Below, one piece after another: positions 1 through 9,685 of a stretch of DNA of 64,000 nt. The position numbers were made by a program, and so were the translations under genes. The DNA is from Anodontia alba (taxonomy: Eukaryota; Mollusca; Bivalvia; Lucinida; Lucinidae): assembly GCA_964016985.1 (NCBI GenBank), contig OZ024823.1, positions 39,156,264-39,220,263 of the forward strand. The letters run 5' to 3'. Within the stretch, counting starts at the first letter, position 1. The number at the start of each line of letters is the position of its first letter. The notes under the pieces are model-generated. The model saw only the letters and a program-made list of their open reading frames with translations. It was not told the DNA's origin and ran no database searches.

Positions 1-139
1 ATCAAAGACTCGTATACCCGCGGTTCACATTCACAGGACAATCTGTAAAAGTGTATGGCTATAGTAAACACCGTAAAAAATGGTTAAAATAAGAAGGAAA
101 AAACTCTACCCTGCGTTTCTTTTTCCTTTCAGTATATAT

Positions 140-775
140 ACTAAAACGACAATGCTACAGTATCAGAATTCTGGAATGGCAGTGATCGGAGTGTCATTAT
201 GTTGGAATAGCAACGGTTAGAGTATCAGTTGACTGAAATGGCAACATGGCATCAATATTAAGGAAAATTAATGAGTACACGCATGTAGGTACATACTAAA
301 ACGGAGAAATGGTACAAAAGCGGTTTTCTGTAATGGCAATGATCAGCGTATCATTATGTTGGAATGGCAACGGTTAGAGTATCAGCTGATTGAATGGCAA
401 CAGAGTACCAATATTAAGGAATGATAATGAGTCAATTACTAAAACGTAAATGGTACAATATTAGTATTCTGTAATGATAATGAGTAGAGTATCAATAGGT
501 TGAAAATACAATGGGTAAATTTTGAATAAAGTGAAACGGCAACGGTACAGTAGCTATATTCTGGAATGTCAATGAGCGGAGAATTAATATGTTGGAATGA
601 AAAATATTACAGTAACAGTAGAATGGAATGGAAATGCACAGAGCATCAGTATCATGGGATTATGAATATACTGAAGCGACAACTGGTACTATATCAGGAT
701 ACTGGAATGGCTCTGAGTAGAGAAGCAACATGTTGGAATGGCAATATGAACATTAGCCTGCTGCAATGACAATTA
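140..775. repeat. Degenerate tandem repeat, about 145-bp unit
   Basis: Blocks beginning near 142, 296, 438, 530 and 670 repeat the order CTAAAACG, GGTACA, TCTGGAATGGCAATGA, TTATGTTGGAATGGCAA. Each block is itself built from related pieces of about 25 bases around GGAATGGCAA. Copies are diverged and unequal in length. Short ORFs across it are products of the repeat. Confidence 0.6.
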
Positions 776-958
776 TTACCAATATGTATTGGATTTTAAC
801 TAATGTTTCAAGCAAATTTTTCAGATGTACATGTAGAGACAATATATCATTTGAAACAATCTAAAATATCTGATTAATTTTTTTTCCAGTTAGGATTATT
901 CTTCTTAAAGAATCGTTGTACGTTAGGCATTTTTCTCCGCTTACTTTTACATAACAGG

Positions 959-1213
959 CATCACGAAAACATACCTATATAATTTTGACCCCCTAAAACT
1001 GGGGTTTACAGGGTATAGATTATTGTTCGTATTTCTGCTCAAAAACATAGATTGTGGGTACTCGTTAGAACCGCCTCACCGAAGCGGTTCTAACGAGTAC
1101 ACACAATCTATGTTTTGAGCAGAGATATGAAACTATCCGAATTTTTACCTGAAAATTTTCATTTTCTGGTGGTAAAATTTTCAGTATATTTGAATAGGCT
1201 TGTTTTCGTAATG
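959..1213 (+). mobile_element. Pal-A copy 1
   Basis: Starts CATCACGAAAACATACCTAT and ends TTTTCGTAATG. The left arm has lost part of the CCCCACTTTTATATAG block. The central palindrome around GAACCGCCTC/GAGGCGGTTC is present with one changed base near its centre. No coding capacity. Confidence 0.85.
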
Positions 1214-1691
1214 GGAAGGTTGGCAAAGAATGAATCTTACATAAAAGATTATGATCAACCATGCATTTTGATGCAAACTTGATCAAAATCAGACAAAAAA
1301 TAAGAAAGTAAAAGACATTTAAAGTTTCAGATATTTTGTTAGGGGTGCCCCTATTTTTTGATATTTAATAATAAAATCCTCTTTCTGACAGAAAACTGTG
1401 TAATCAAACTATACTTAAAGAAAAATCTATATACAATAAATACAGGGATAAAATATTCTTGCAAGTATTAATTGTTTAGATTTTACACGTTTAATTAAGG
1501 CTATATGACGTCATAAAGCCTCAATTAATATTCAAAATGGTGGCGCACATAAAAGTAATTTGGAAATCTTCAAATCTCGCCAAATTTGCATAAAATATAT
1601 GGTTTGTCAAGATCTTTTATTTCGCAAGCATTCTTTGCAAGCTTTGCGTTTTCCTTTTACCCATTTATGCCAAGTGTCTTCTAAAAAAGGC
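1214..1691. other. AT-rich spacer, possible decayed relative of the 33857-34356 element
   Basis: Shares short stretches with the TTAA-flanked element at 33857-34356: AACTTGATCAAAATC, a TGACGTCA palindrome next to AAAGCC, and ATTCAAAATGG. The termini are not recognisable. No gene seen. Confidence 0.3.
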
Positions 1692-1969
1692 CATCACGAA
1701 AACATGCCTATATAATTTTGATCTCCTGAAACCCCACTTTTATATAATAAAACTGGGGTTTACAGGGGTATATATTATTTTTCTCATTTCTGCTCAAAAA
1801 CATAGAGTGTGGGTACTCGTTAGAACCGCCTCGGCGAGGCGGTTCTAACGAGTACCAACAATCTATGTTTTGAACAGAATAGGGGAAACCATCAGAATTT
1901 TTATCTGAAAATTTTCATTTTTTGTTGGTGAAAACTTCAGTATATTTAAATAGGCATGTTTTCGTAATG
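1692..1969 (+). mobile_element. Pal-A copy 2
   Basis: Full-length copy from CATCACGAAAACATGCC to TTTTCGTAATG with an intact central palindrome (CGGCGAGG centre). Confidence 0.88.
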
Positions 1970-2300
1970 TTTTGCATTCAACTACTAATATACAGAAACC
2001 GAGTTGTTGTTTAATGGCATGTCAACCATTACGGGTTCTTCTATCTTCTGTCGTCTCCCAGAGAAAAGAGAAATGTAGAATATGAATAGAAGAGCTAGTA
2101 GAGCAGGGAAAAGAGAGAAATAGTGGAGGGTGAGGGTAACAGTGAACTCTATTTCAGAAACAAATACTAATATGTCCTGGTTCACCCACTTTTTACAAGT
2201 ACACCAGGCCCTAACCACCTCAGGACCACCAATAAACAGTTATGAAAATTCATTACAAAACGTATAAAATTAATAAATTAAAATGCTACAACATAAAATG
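1970..2300. other. Spacer, nothing recognised
   Basis: Contains a 77-codon open frame on the minus strand without motifs; judged chance. Confidence 0.4.
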
Positions 2301-2548
2301 CATCACGAAAACATACCTATATAATTTTGACCCCCTTAAACCTCACTTTTATATAGTAAAACTGGGGTTTACAGGGGTAGAAATTATTTTTCTTATTTCT
2401 GCCCAAAAACGTAGATTGTGGGTACTCGTTAGAAGGCGGTTCTAACGAGTACCCACATTCTATGTTTTGAGCAGAAATATGAAAAATATCAGATTTATTT
2501 TTTTATCTGAAAATTTTCAGTTTTTGAATAGGCGTGTTTTTCGTAATG
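2301..2548 (+). mobile_element. Pal-A copy 3, stem shortened
   Basis: Both termini are present. The central palindrome has lost most of one CCGCCTC arm, so that GTTAGAAGGCGGTTC remains. Confidence 0.85.
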
Positions 2549-2933
2549 AAATGAAAATATAAGTGCAATCTGAGGTCCAATCTCACAGCCATATTACATA
2601 TACGAAAAATAATAAAAATAATAAAACAAATCAATAAAATCAAATAAAATGATATAAAACAAATAAATATCACTGACTAGCACATAGTTTGAACATAGCT
2701 TGAATGTATTCTATATATGTGATGCATTTTTTCCTCTTCCAAATAATATGCATTTCATGACGCAATACTCATATTATGTTTCTTTAAAATATTGTATAAT
2801 AGCGGTAACTTACCTTTTATATACACAGTGAAAATCCTATCATTATAATTTATAGACCTTTAGGTAAACACAATCACACAAAACTGTCTCAGTGTTTGAA
2901 AAAAAACCAGGTAAAAGAATCCTTTTACCAACA
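2549..2933. other. AT-rich spacer
   Basis: Contains (AATAA/ATAAA)-type low-complexity sequence near 2605-2670. No gene or element edge recognised. Confidence 0.4.
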
Positions 2934-3127
2934 CTTAGCATGCTGTGTAAAATTTTCAGCAGACGGCATATTGAAATAGTTTTCTCATTTTCCCCAGAAA
3001 ACTTGCTATGATTTTTCATGCAAATTAATTTGCATGAAATTTCATAGCCTGTTTTCTGGGCAAAATACGAAAACTCTTCAATTTGTCAATTTGTCGTCTG
3101 TTGATTTTGCCCAAAGAGCGATAACGG
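2934..3127 (+). mobile_element. PB-2 copy 1
   Basis: One end reads CTTAGCATGCTGTGTAAAAT and the other GCCCAAAGAGCGATAACGG. CAGCAGACG and its complement lie subterminally. The centre is a long hairpin (CTTGCTATGATTTTTCATGC and inverse). The flanking TTAA has decayed to CTAA on the right. Confidence 0.7.
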
Positions 3128-3279
3128 CTAAACCGTACTGTCCCTAACTTTTCGGCTGCTTCAATTTAAATGCCAGCAGACGACTTTCTGAAATACTTTT
3201 TCAGAAGGCTACACTGGGCAGATTTCCGTCATTTTACAAGGGATACAATTTGTTATTTCTTGCCTATAAATAGATTTAC

Positions 3280-3370
3280 TTGGGAGCAAATTCTTTCCTT
3301 TAAGACTGAACCCTTTTTTTCAGAAGGGAGGCAAAGCAATTCTGGAAGTTATCTCCCCTAGAAATGTATC
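3280..3370 (+). repeat. Family M fragment (half hairpin)
   Basis: GGGAGCAAATTCTTTCC, CAGAAGGGAGG and TATCTCCCCTAGAAATGTAT match the right half of family M copies at 42517 and 51165. The other arm is absent. A fragment of PB-2-like CAGCAGACGAC lies just left at 3175. Confidence 0.5.
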
Positions 3371-3540
3371 GATTCTCCTTAAAAAAATAAAAAAGACTCC
3401 ATATCAACGATTTGAAAAAAATAAGTAATATTTTCTGATGAAAAACAAGAAAAACATGTCTGACTTTTGTTTCGTCTCCTGTATTTGAGACTACAGCGAT
3501 AAATACCATGAGACAGTATGACGAGTCGGATAAGTGAGAA

Positions 3541-3730
3541 CTTAGCATGCTGGGTAGAAATGTCAGCAGATGACATTTGTTTTATATTTTTTTCTTATTC
3601 TACCTAGAAAACAGGCTTTGACATTTCATGCAATTTGTCTCCTATTTGCATGAACTGTCAATGTCTATTTTCTGGGAAAAATAAGAAAAAATATCGATTT
3701 TGTCGTCTGCTGAATTTGCCCATAGAGTGG
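3541..3730 (+). mobile_element. PB-2 copy 2, sharing a TTAA with PB-1
   Basis: Runs from CTTAGCATGCTGGGTAGAAA to GCCCATAGAGTGG, followed at once by TTAA (3731-3734), which is also the left TTAA of the PB-1 copy at 3735. The central hairpin TTGACATTTCATGC... and subterminal GTCGTCTGCTGAA are clear. Confidence 0.78.
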
Positions 3731-3734
3731 TTAA

Positions 3735-3940
3735 CCCTTGTCCTGCTGAACCCGGATATACCCTTCCTTTGCAAACAGTGTAGATCCAGATCAGTTGGCT
3801 TCTGAAGAAGCCAACTGATCTGGATCTGCACTGTTTGCCATTAAGTATGTGAATTTATAGCAACAATTAGGATCAAGTAATCTGATTGGCTGAAAATTAG
3901 AAGTGGGAGTGGCATCTTAATTTATTCAGCAGGACAAGGG
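3735..3940 (+). mobile_element. PB-1 copy 1 (TTAA-flanked MITE)
   Basis: Flanked by TTAA at 3731 and 3941. Termini CCCTTGTCCTGCTGAA and TTCAGCAGGACAAGGG are exact inverted repeats. It carries an asymmetrically placed hairpin GCAAACAGTGTAGATCCAGA...TTGGCTTCTGAAGAAGCCAA. TTAA duplication with CCC ends is the piggyBac superfamily signature; the assignment is by that knowledge, as no transposase is present. Confidence 0.85.
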
Positions 3941-4125
3941 TTAATGATAAACTTTTATAACCGTTTGTGTCTCAGTGTAGTAAATATTGGACAGAACCAT
4001 ACAAAACCTTATGTCATGTGATATAGGGACATCGAAAATCCAGACCAGCCTGCGCACTCTCGTAATCTAATCCCCACCCCCACTATTCTCATTTAAAATA
4101 TTTGAAACTCGTAGAACTTATAAAT

Positions 4126-4195
4126 AGTGAAAAGCGAAGACCCAGACCAGACTACTCGGACGAGCAGGCTGGTCTGGTCCTTCGCTGTTCGCACG
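4126..4195. repeat. Hairpin-I copy with degraded neighbour
   Basis: GCGAAGACCCAGACCAGACT and CTGGTCTGGTCCTTCGC form an inverted repeat. A weaker related half (AATCCAGACCAGCCTGCGCA) lies at 4037. Confidence 0.6.
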
Positions 4196-4563
4196 CTGTC
4201 CTTTTTCCTTGACAAGCATGACATGATAGACGGTAGCTTTGTCTGGATCACTTTATAATACATAAAATTTCGATTTTCTTATCAAATAAATAAAACGCAA
4301 ACCGTAAATTTTAAACTATAGGACAGATAAAAGGACCTTCTAACATAAACGACTCACACTGCAAATGCAGGTCTATCAGTCTTGACAGGTTGTTTGTATA
4401 GAATCACATTCAATGAATTCTGTGAGAGTTTCTATTTCACAATTTCACAATTCAGCGCAATGCAAGTTTACTGACAAGGTTCCTTCTATACCATTGAACT
4501 CAGAAATAGAAAAGATTTAAAGTGTATTAATGCCTATGTAGACAGTATTTTTTAATGAAACTC
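4196..4563. other. Spacer, nothing recognised
   Basis: No ORF, palindrome or shared repeat noticed. Confidence 0.4.
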
Positions 4564-4939
4564 AGGAGCGGATCCAGGAAAGAAATTGGGGGTGAGGGGT
4601 GGGGATGGGGGGTCAAATTGCCGTAATTACCCTACGTATTCGGAAAACAGGCCTAAACAAACAACGCAGACCCTGATCAGACGCCATAGAACGCAGCGTC
4701 TGATCAGGGTCTACACTTTTTGCCATTCATCCAACAATTTTAAACACTTGTTGAAGAGAAATATAAGGTAAAGAGGAAGAGGTATGAATATTGAGGGTAA
4801 ATACCGTATCTCAAATTTATCAAACTTATCCAAAACTTCGTTGAAAATCAAATTTTGAGTCAAAAGGGGGTTCGATTGAACGCTCCCACCCACCCCCCCC
4901 CCCCCCCCCCCGCCACGAACCGCCTCTGAATACGCCTCT
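4564..4939 (+). mobile_element. hAT-F copy 1, hAT-like MITE
   Basis: The left end AGGAGCGGATCCAGG and the right end GAATACGCCTC are imperfect inverted repeats. The flanks TGAAACTC and TGAAACTG are near-identical 8-mers, as expected for a hAT duplication. Contains a CAGATCAG-type hairpin (CCTGATCAGACGCC / GGCGTCTGATCAGG-like) at 4671-4720 and a poly-C run near 4887-4911. Confidence 0.65.
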
Positions 4940-5066
4940 GAAACTGAAAGAGGATGAGATGAAGAACAAACAATGACAAAACACAACAACACAGTTGCAG
5001 TATGGCCAGAGAAAATCAATTAATAGATTCTCATCCCCCACCCCCGCCCCACTCCTAAAAAATCTG

Positions 5067-5757
5067 AGCAAGGACAAGTTAGTTTGCTTTTCGTTTTTCG
5101 CTTTTCGTCTTTCAGAAGTTAGTTTGCTTTTCGCTTTTCGCTTTTCGTCTTTCAGAAGTTAGTTTGCTTATCTCTTTTCGCTTTTCGTCTTTCTGAAGTT
5201 AGTTTGAGAGACTTTGACGAAATGAACGTCTGCATATGGCATGAGCTGTTTGATTGACGTAAAACACTCACTCATTTTCTAACTCACTCACTCACTCAGA
5301 CACTCACGTATTCATGTACGCAGATAACAGTAACAACATGACACAGACCTATGATCGAAAAGCGAAAAGCGAAAAACGAAAAGCGAAAAGCGAAAAACGA
5401 AAAGCGAAAAACGAAAAGCGAAAAACAAAAAGGATCTAGACTTTGACCAAATGAACGTCTGCTCATTGCATGAGCTGTTTGATTGACGTAAAAAACTAAC
5501 TCACTCACTTTCTAACTCACTCACTCACTCAGACACTCACTCACTCAATCGTGTACTCAGACACTTAACAGTTACAACATGAAACAGACCTATGATTGAA
5601 AAGCGAAAAGCGAAAAGCAAACTAACTTCTGAAAGACGAAAAGTGAAAAGCGAAAAGCAAACTAACTTCTGAAAGACGAAAAGCGAAAAGCGAAAAGCAA
5701 ACTAACTTCTGAAAGACGAAAAGCGAAAAGCGAAAAGCAAACTAACTTCTCCTTGCT
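5067..5757. mobile_element. Foldback element with tandem-repeat arms
   Basis: Both arms are arrays of TTCGCTTTTCGTCTTTCAGA and GTTAGTTTGC (5067-5205 left; inverse at 5597-5757 right). AGCAAGG/CCTTGCT lie at the extreme ends. Near-identical direct repeats TAAAAAATCTG and TAAAAAGATCTG flank it. The middle is a roughly 230-bp direct duplication (AATGAACGTCTGC, GCATGAGCTGTTTGATTGAC, CACTCACT runs) with AAAAGCG arrays. Resembles foldback (FB-type) elements in plan; no ORF. Confidence 0.6.
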
Positions 5758-6164
5758 AAAAAGATCTGACCAAATAAAACAACTGAGGTAGAAAACTCTT
5801 TCAGAGACAGTTACACTTAGTTGAAAACAGATTTTATAACACTTTTAAGAATTGCAAATGAATTATTTGTTATCAAAAGAGTATTATAAAAAAAAGTTTT
5901 TCTTCATTTTGCACATAGTAGTTAATGCCAGTTACCTTGTTTTGCTATGATTGACCTCTTCACTGGGTTACCAAGCAATAAAAAATAAAATATTATAAAA
6001 TAAAATAAAATAAAATAAAAAACAAAAACAAAAAACATTCCACCACCCACTACATTTTTTATAAAATCTGGAAATAATTAATTTCCTTTGGCCTAACTGA
6101 CATAAAAACAAAGACGAACTGCAACAAACAAACCGCGTTTGCACTGTCAACAGAAAGTTAATGT
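5758..6164. other. Spacer with (TAAAA)n near 5985-6025
   Basis: Low-complexity TAAAATAAAA. Nothing else recognised. Confidence 0.4.
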
Positions 6165-6273
6165 CCCAGCAAACACACAACGTCACAACAACGTCGTTAC
6201 AATGTTGCTGCAAACTCGTGATGTTGCAGCGACGTTGTAACGACGTTGTTGCGACACTGTATGTTTGCTGGGG
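6165..6273. mobile_element. Pal-CCCAG1 copy 1 (ACAACGTC palindrome)
   Basis: Starts CCCAGCAAACACACAACGTC and ends with the inverse ...TTTGCTGGG. Nearly the whole element is one palindrome made of ACGTCG/ACGTTG words. Confidence 0.8.
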
Positions 6274-6387
6274 CGGTCTCAACTAGTTTTACTCGATGGA
6301 AAATTTTCTCTTCATTTTGATGCCGCTCCAAATTACAAATATGTGTTCGGTCCGCGTACGGGTCCCTGTAGCTCATCTGTGATGTTT

Positions 6388-7237
6388 CAGAAATTGTTAT
6401 GAAACAAAGCAGAGAAACATCACAGTCACACATATATTCAGAAATTGTCATGAAACAAAGCAGAGGAAACATCACAGTCACACATATATTCAGAAAATGT
6501 TATGAAACAAAGCTGAGAAACATCATAGTCACACATATATTCAGAAATTGTTATGAAACAAAGCAGGGAAACATCACAGTCACACATATATTCAGAAATT
6601 GTTATGAAACAAAGCAGAGGAAACATCACAGTCACACATATATACAGAAATTGTTATGAAACAAAGCAGAGAAAACATCACTGTCACACATATATACAGA
6701 AATTGTTATGAAACAAAGCAGAGAAAACATGACTGTCACACATATATACAGAAATTGTTATGAAATAAAGCAGAGAAAACAACACAGTCACACATATATA
6801 CAGAAATTGTTATGAAAGAAAGCAGAGAAAACATGACTGTCACACATATATACAAATATTGTTATGAAACAAGGCAGAGAAAACATTACAGTCACACATA
6901 TATACAGAAATTGTTATGAAAGAAAGCAGAGAAAACATCACTGTCACACATATATACAGAAATTGTTATGAAACAAAGCAGAGAAAACATCACTGTCACA
7001 CATATATACAGAAATTGTTATGAAACAAAGCAGAGAAAACAACACAGTCACACATATATACAGAAATTGTTATGAAAGAGAGCAGAGAAAACATCACTGT
7101 CACACATAGGTAGTATAGGGCGCCACTATTGCCGCCCTATACTACTACTCACATATATACAGAAATTGTTATGAAACAAAGCAGAGAAAACATCACAGTC
7201 ACACATATATACAGAAATTGTTATGAAATAAAGCAGG
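6388..7237. repeat. 52-bp tandem array, about 16 copies
   Basis: The unit begins CAGAAATTGTTATGAAACAA and ends CACACATATATA. Early units (51-52 bp) carry TATATT and later ones TATATA. Substitutions recur in alternating units (ACAACACAGT, ACATGACTGT), hinting at higher-order duplication. Interrupted at 7109. ORFs over the first units come from the repeat period. Confidence 0.9.
7109..7149. mobile_element. 41-bp palindromic insertion inside the 52-bp array
   Basis: GTAGTATAGGGCG and its inverse CGCCCTATACTAC enclose a short loop. The array reads CACATA before it (7103-7108) and CACATA again after it (7150-7155), while other units have a single copy, so it looks like an insertion with a 6-bp duplication. 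Confidence 0.6.
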
Positions 7238-7839
7238 ACTCAACGGTGACTTGAAACCGGAGCAAACGGAAACACAACTGGCATAAAGAAAATATTTTCA
7301 GTTGTACATCGCCGAGATGCTTCTAACGAGTGCCGACAAAATATGATTTCTTGGAGAAATAAGAAAAAAAATACGCTTTGTTGTTGATGAAAAAAGTGCC
7401 TTAGCTTAGAATAGCAGCTCTTGTAGTTAAATGGTTGGCGGATAAAGAGTTTAATTCAATACAGTAGGTCCATTTTTATGCATGCGTGTCTACTTTTCTA
7501 AGAGTTTCACTGTATTTTTTATTTTTTAAATATTTCTGATAGCGTCTCAACAGTGTGGGTGTCAGAATGACACTTGATTGCTTATGCGGGTTTCTGGTGA
7601 TCAACAAGTGTCATTAAACATATCCATTACAAGCACAACAGGTCGAACTAAATAGTTACGCACACCGACCTAGATACACATGGCCTTTAATTTCTCCGAG
7701 CCGTTAGGCCAGATCAGTGATGTAAATCTTGAAGTTTCAAGCTATCTTAACCGAAGAAAAGAGAGAAACCTATCAATAAATGATTGACGCCCAGTAGATT
7801 CTTCTACGCCTGTCTTTGAAAAGCCTGTGTTCAAATTAA
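7238..7839. other. Spacer, nothing recognised
   Basis: No ORF above chance, no shared repeat noticed apart from a short GCTTCTAACGAGTGCC stretch at 7318 reminiscent of a Pal-A stem fragment. Confidence 0.4.
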
Positions 7840-8032
7840 CCCATTCATGCCTGGCGTCCCATAGAATGGACATTTGCAAACAGTGTAGACCAGATCAGGG
7901 TCTACACTGTTTGCATTTTGGAAAGGAATTACTATAAAACATGGTAACACTAAAAACTAACCAGACACTCCTAATATTGAAATGAACCAGTCCAAAGAGT
8001 TAAGGTAGAAGAGTCCACTCGGCATAAATGGG
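7840..8032 (+). mobile_element. PB-3 copy 1 (TTAA-flanked MITE)
   Basis: TTAA at 7836 and 8033. Ends CCCATTCATGCC and GGCATAAATGGG are imperfect inverted repeats. Carries GCAAACAGTGTAGACCAGAT...GTCTACACTGTTTGC, the same hairpin as PB-1. piggyBac-type by its TTAA. Confidence 0.75.
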
Positions 8033-8317
8033 TTAAGTGGTGTATGTACGAGTATCTTGTTAACTTTGTATTATAATGTTTTATATAGAAATTCTATACA
8101 TAATGAAATAAAGTGACAACACCAATCAGTCGCCGCATTCTGTGCCGCCTGTTCTAGGTCTACACTGAAAATGTCCTTGTCTTTTTGGGTTAAAATATCA
8201 GCAGTACCTTTAATCACAGTAGTGCGCGAATCAATTTGACCACTAGGACTACAAGCCATACACTACTTTCTTCTTCTGCTTCTTTTTGCAAACGGCCGTA
8301 CAATCACGTGATTTGAT

Positions 8318-8554
8318 AAAAAAAAAAAAAAAAAAAAAAAAAAAACAACAAAAAAACAAAAAAAACAAAAAACAAAAAAAAACAGCAAAAACAAAAACAT
8401 ACAGACACACAAAAAACAACAAAAAAAAAACAACAACAAAAAAACAAAAACAAAACAAAAAAAACAGCAAAAACAAAAACATACAGACACACACAAAAAA
8501 ACAACAACAAAAAAAAAAAAAAAAAAAAAAAACACACACACAAAAAAAAAAAAA
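8318..8554. repeat. A/C low-complexity tract with internal direct duplication
   Basis: Poly-A broken by CAACAAAA words. Two copies of AACATACAGACACAC about 85 bases apart show an internal duplication. Phe-rich and Lys-rich ORFs over it are artefacts. Confidence 0.75.
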
Positions 8555-9065
8555 TCATTTAAATCTGTTCTATATTGTATATTCCCTGATATTTATATTT
8601 CTGTGTGAGTCACTGAATAATAATCAACAAGTGATGCGAGGTTAATTTCATTGTTTAATCAATTACTGTATCTCTTCGCGATGTGCGAAAATATTCGAAG
8701 TAGCACAATTTGTGAACAGGTGAATGCATCCTGTCTATTCTAATTGTGCACATCATACCTGTGGAACAAAAAAAAAAAAAAAAAAAAAAAAAATGTAATA
8801 AAACGTTTGGATAGGCCAGTTCATTATGCTTGATGGTGGGTCCTAAGTCATTACCTATCCAGTTGATAATAACATCAGACAAACCAGCTGAGTTACAGTG
8901 CTGATGTACTTCTCCATTTTCTGACAAAAATTTATTATGCGCAATATCAGAAAAAGTCCCTCATCGCATAAGAGGCAGGAATGCCCAGATCAATCTGACA
9001 TTCGTACATTCCGATCAGAGTCTTCGTTCCGCGTACAAGGACAGTGAATTCTGTAGAACATGTCG
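8555..9065. other. Spacer with poly-A run near 8767
   Basis: Nothing recognised beyond the homopolymer. Confidence 0.4.
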
Positions 9066-9132
9066 GCGAACAGCGAAGGCCCAGATCAGACTGCGCATTC
9101 GCGCAGTCTGATCTGGGCCTTCGCTGTTCGCA
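9066..9132. repeat. Hairpin-I, near-perfect
   Basis: GCGAACAGCGAAGGCCCAGA pairs with its exact inverse ...GGGCCTTCGCTGTTCGC around GCGCATTCGCGC. No target duplication identified. Confidence 0.75.
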
Positions 9133-9685
9133 TATGTAATAAGTGCCCTTTTCTTTTGCTTCGCACCATTTTTATGACTGTCATATATTAAAAGTTTGGG
9201 TAAAACATTTTTGTTACGCCGACAATTTTTCCACTATTAATTGTTGATACCTGGGCTATTTTTGATATAACCTTACCATTTTTGTCTATTTCCATATGAA
9301 AAGAAGATATTATCTTACTTTTTTATTTTCTGACAATACCATTTCCAAATGAAAAATAGATGCTTCGACTTCGATACAAATGCTACTGATAATTTATTAT
9401 CAATGCATTGCTGGAGAAAATAGTATTTAAATATTTAAATAAGTGGTTTGATAACATGGTTACATAGCCAAGTTAGGTCAAGGTAGATAATTACATTATC
9501 AGTTAAACAATGCATGATATGACGTAAAAGCCTTACGCGTTGTGAAGTATATAATATAGCATTCCTTTGACAGTGATTTTGCAGATTCTTAAAAATATCA
9601 CTGAGCGCATATACTGAATTATTTTCGGCGTCAAAATACCTTTGCTAATTAATTTTGCAAATCGTATAATTACCAAAAACGGCTG
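9133..9685. other. Spacer, nothing recognised
   Basis: AT-rich. The right part is covered only by the end of the spurious minisatellite ORF. Confidence 0.4.

Noticed and set aside
3735..3940. Rho-independent terminators or riboswitches at the many hairpins
   Set aside because: The context is eukaryotic; the hairpins are repeated, lie inside transposons and lack nearby genes.
6388..7237. CRISPR-like array
   Set aside because: Units are contiguous without unique spacers; it is a 52-bp satellite.
8249..8645. Phe-rich and Lys-rich ORFs on both strands
   Set aside because: They translate an A-rich low-complexity tract.
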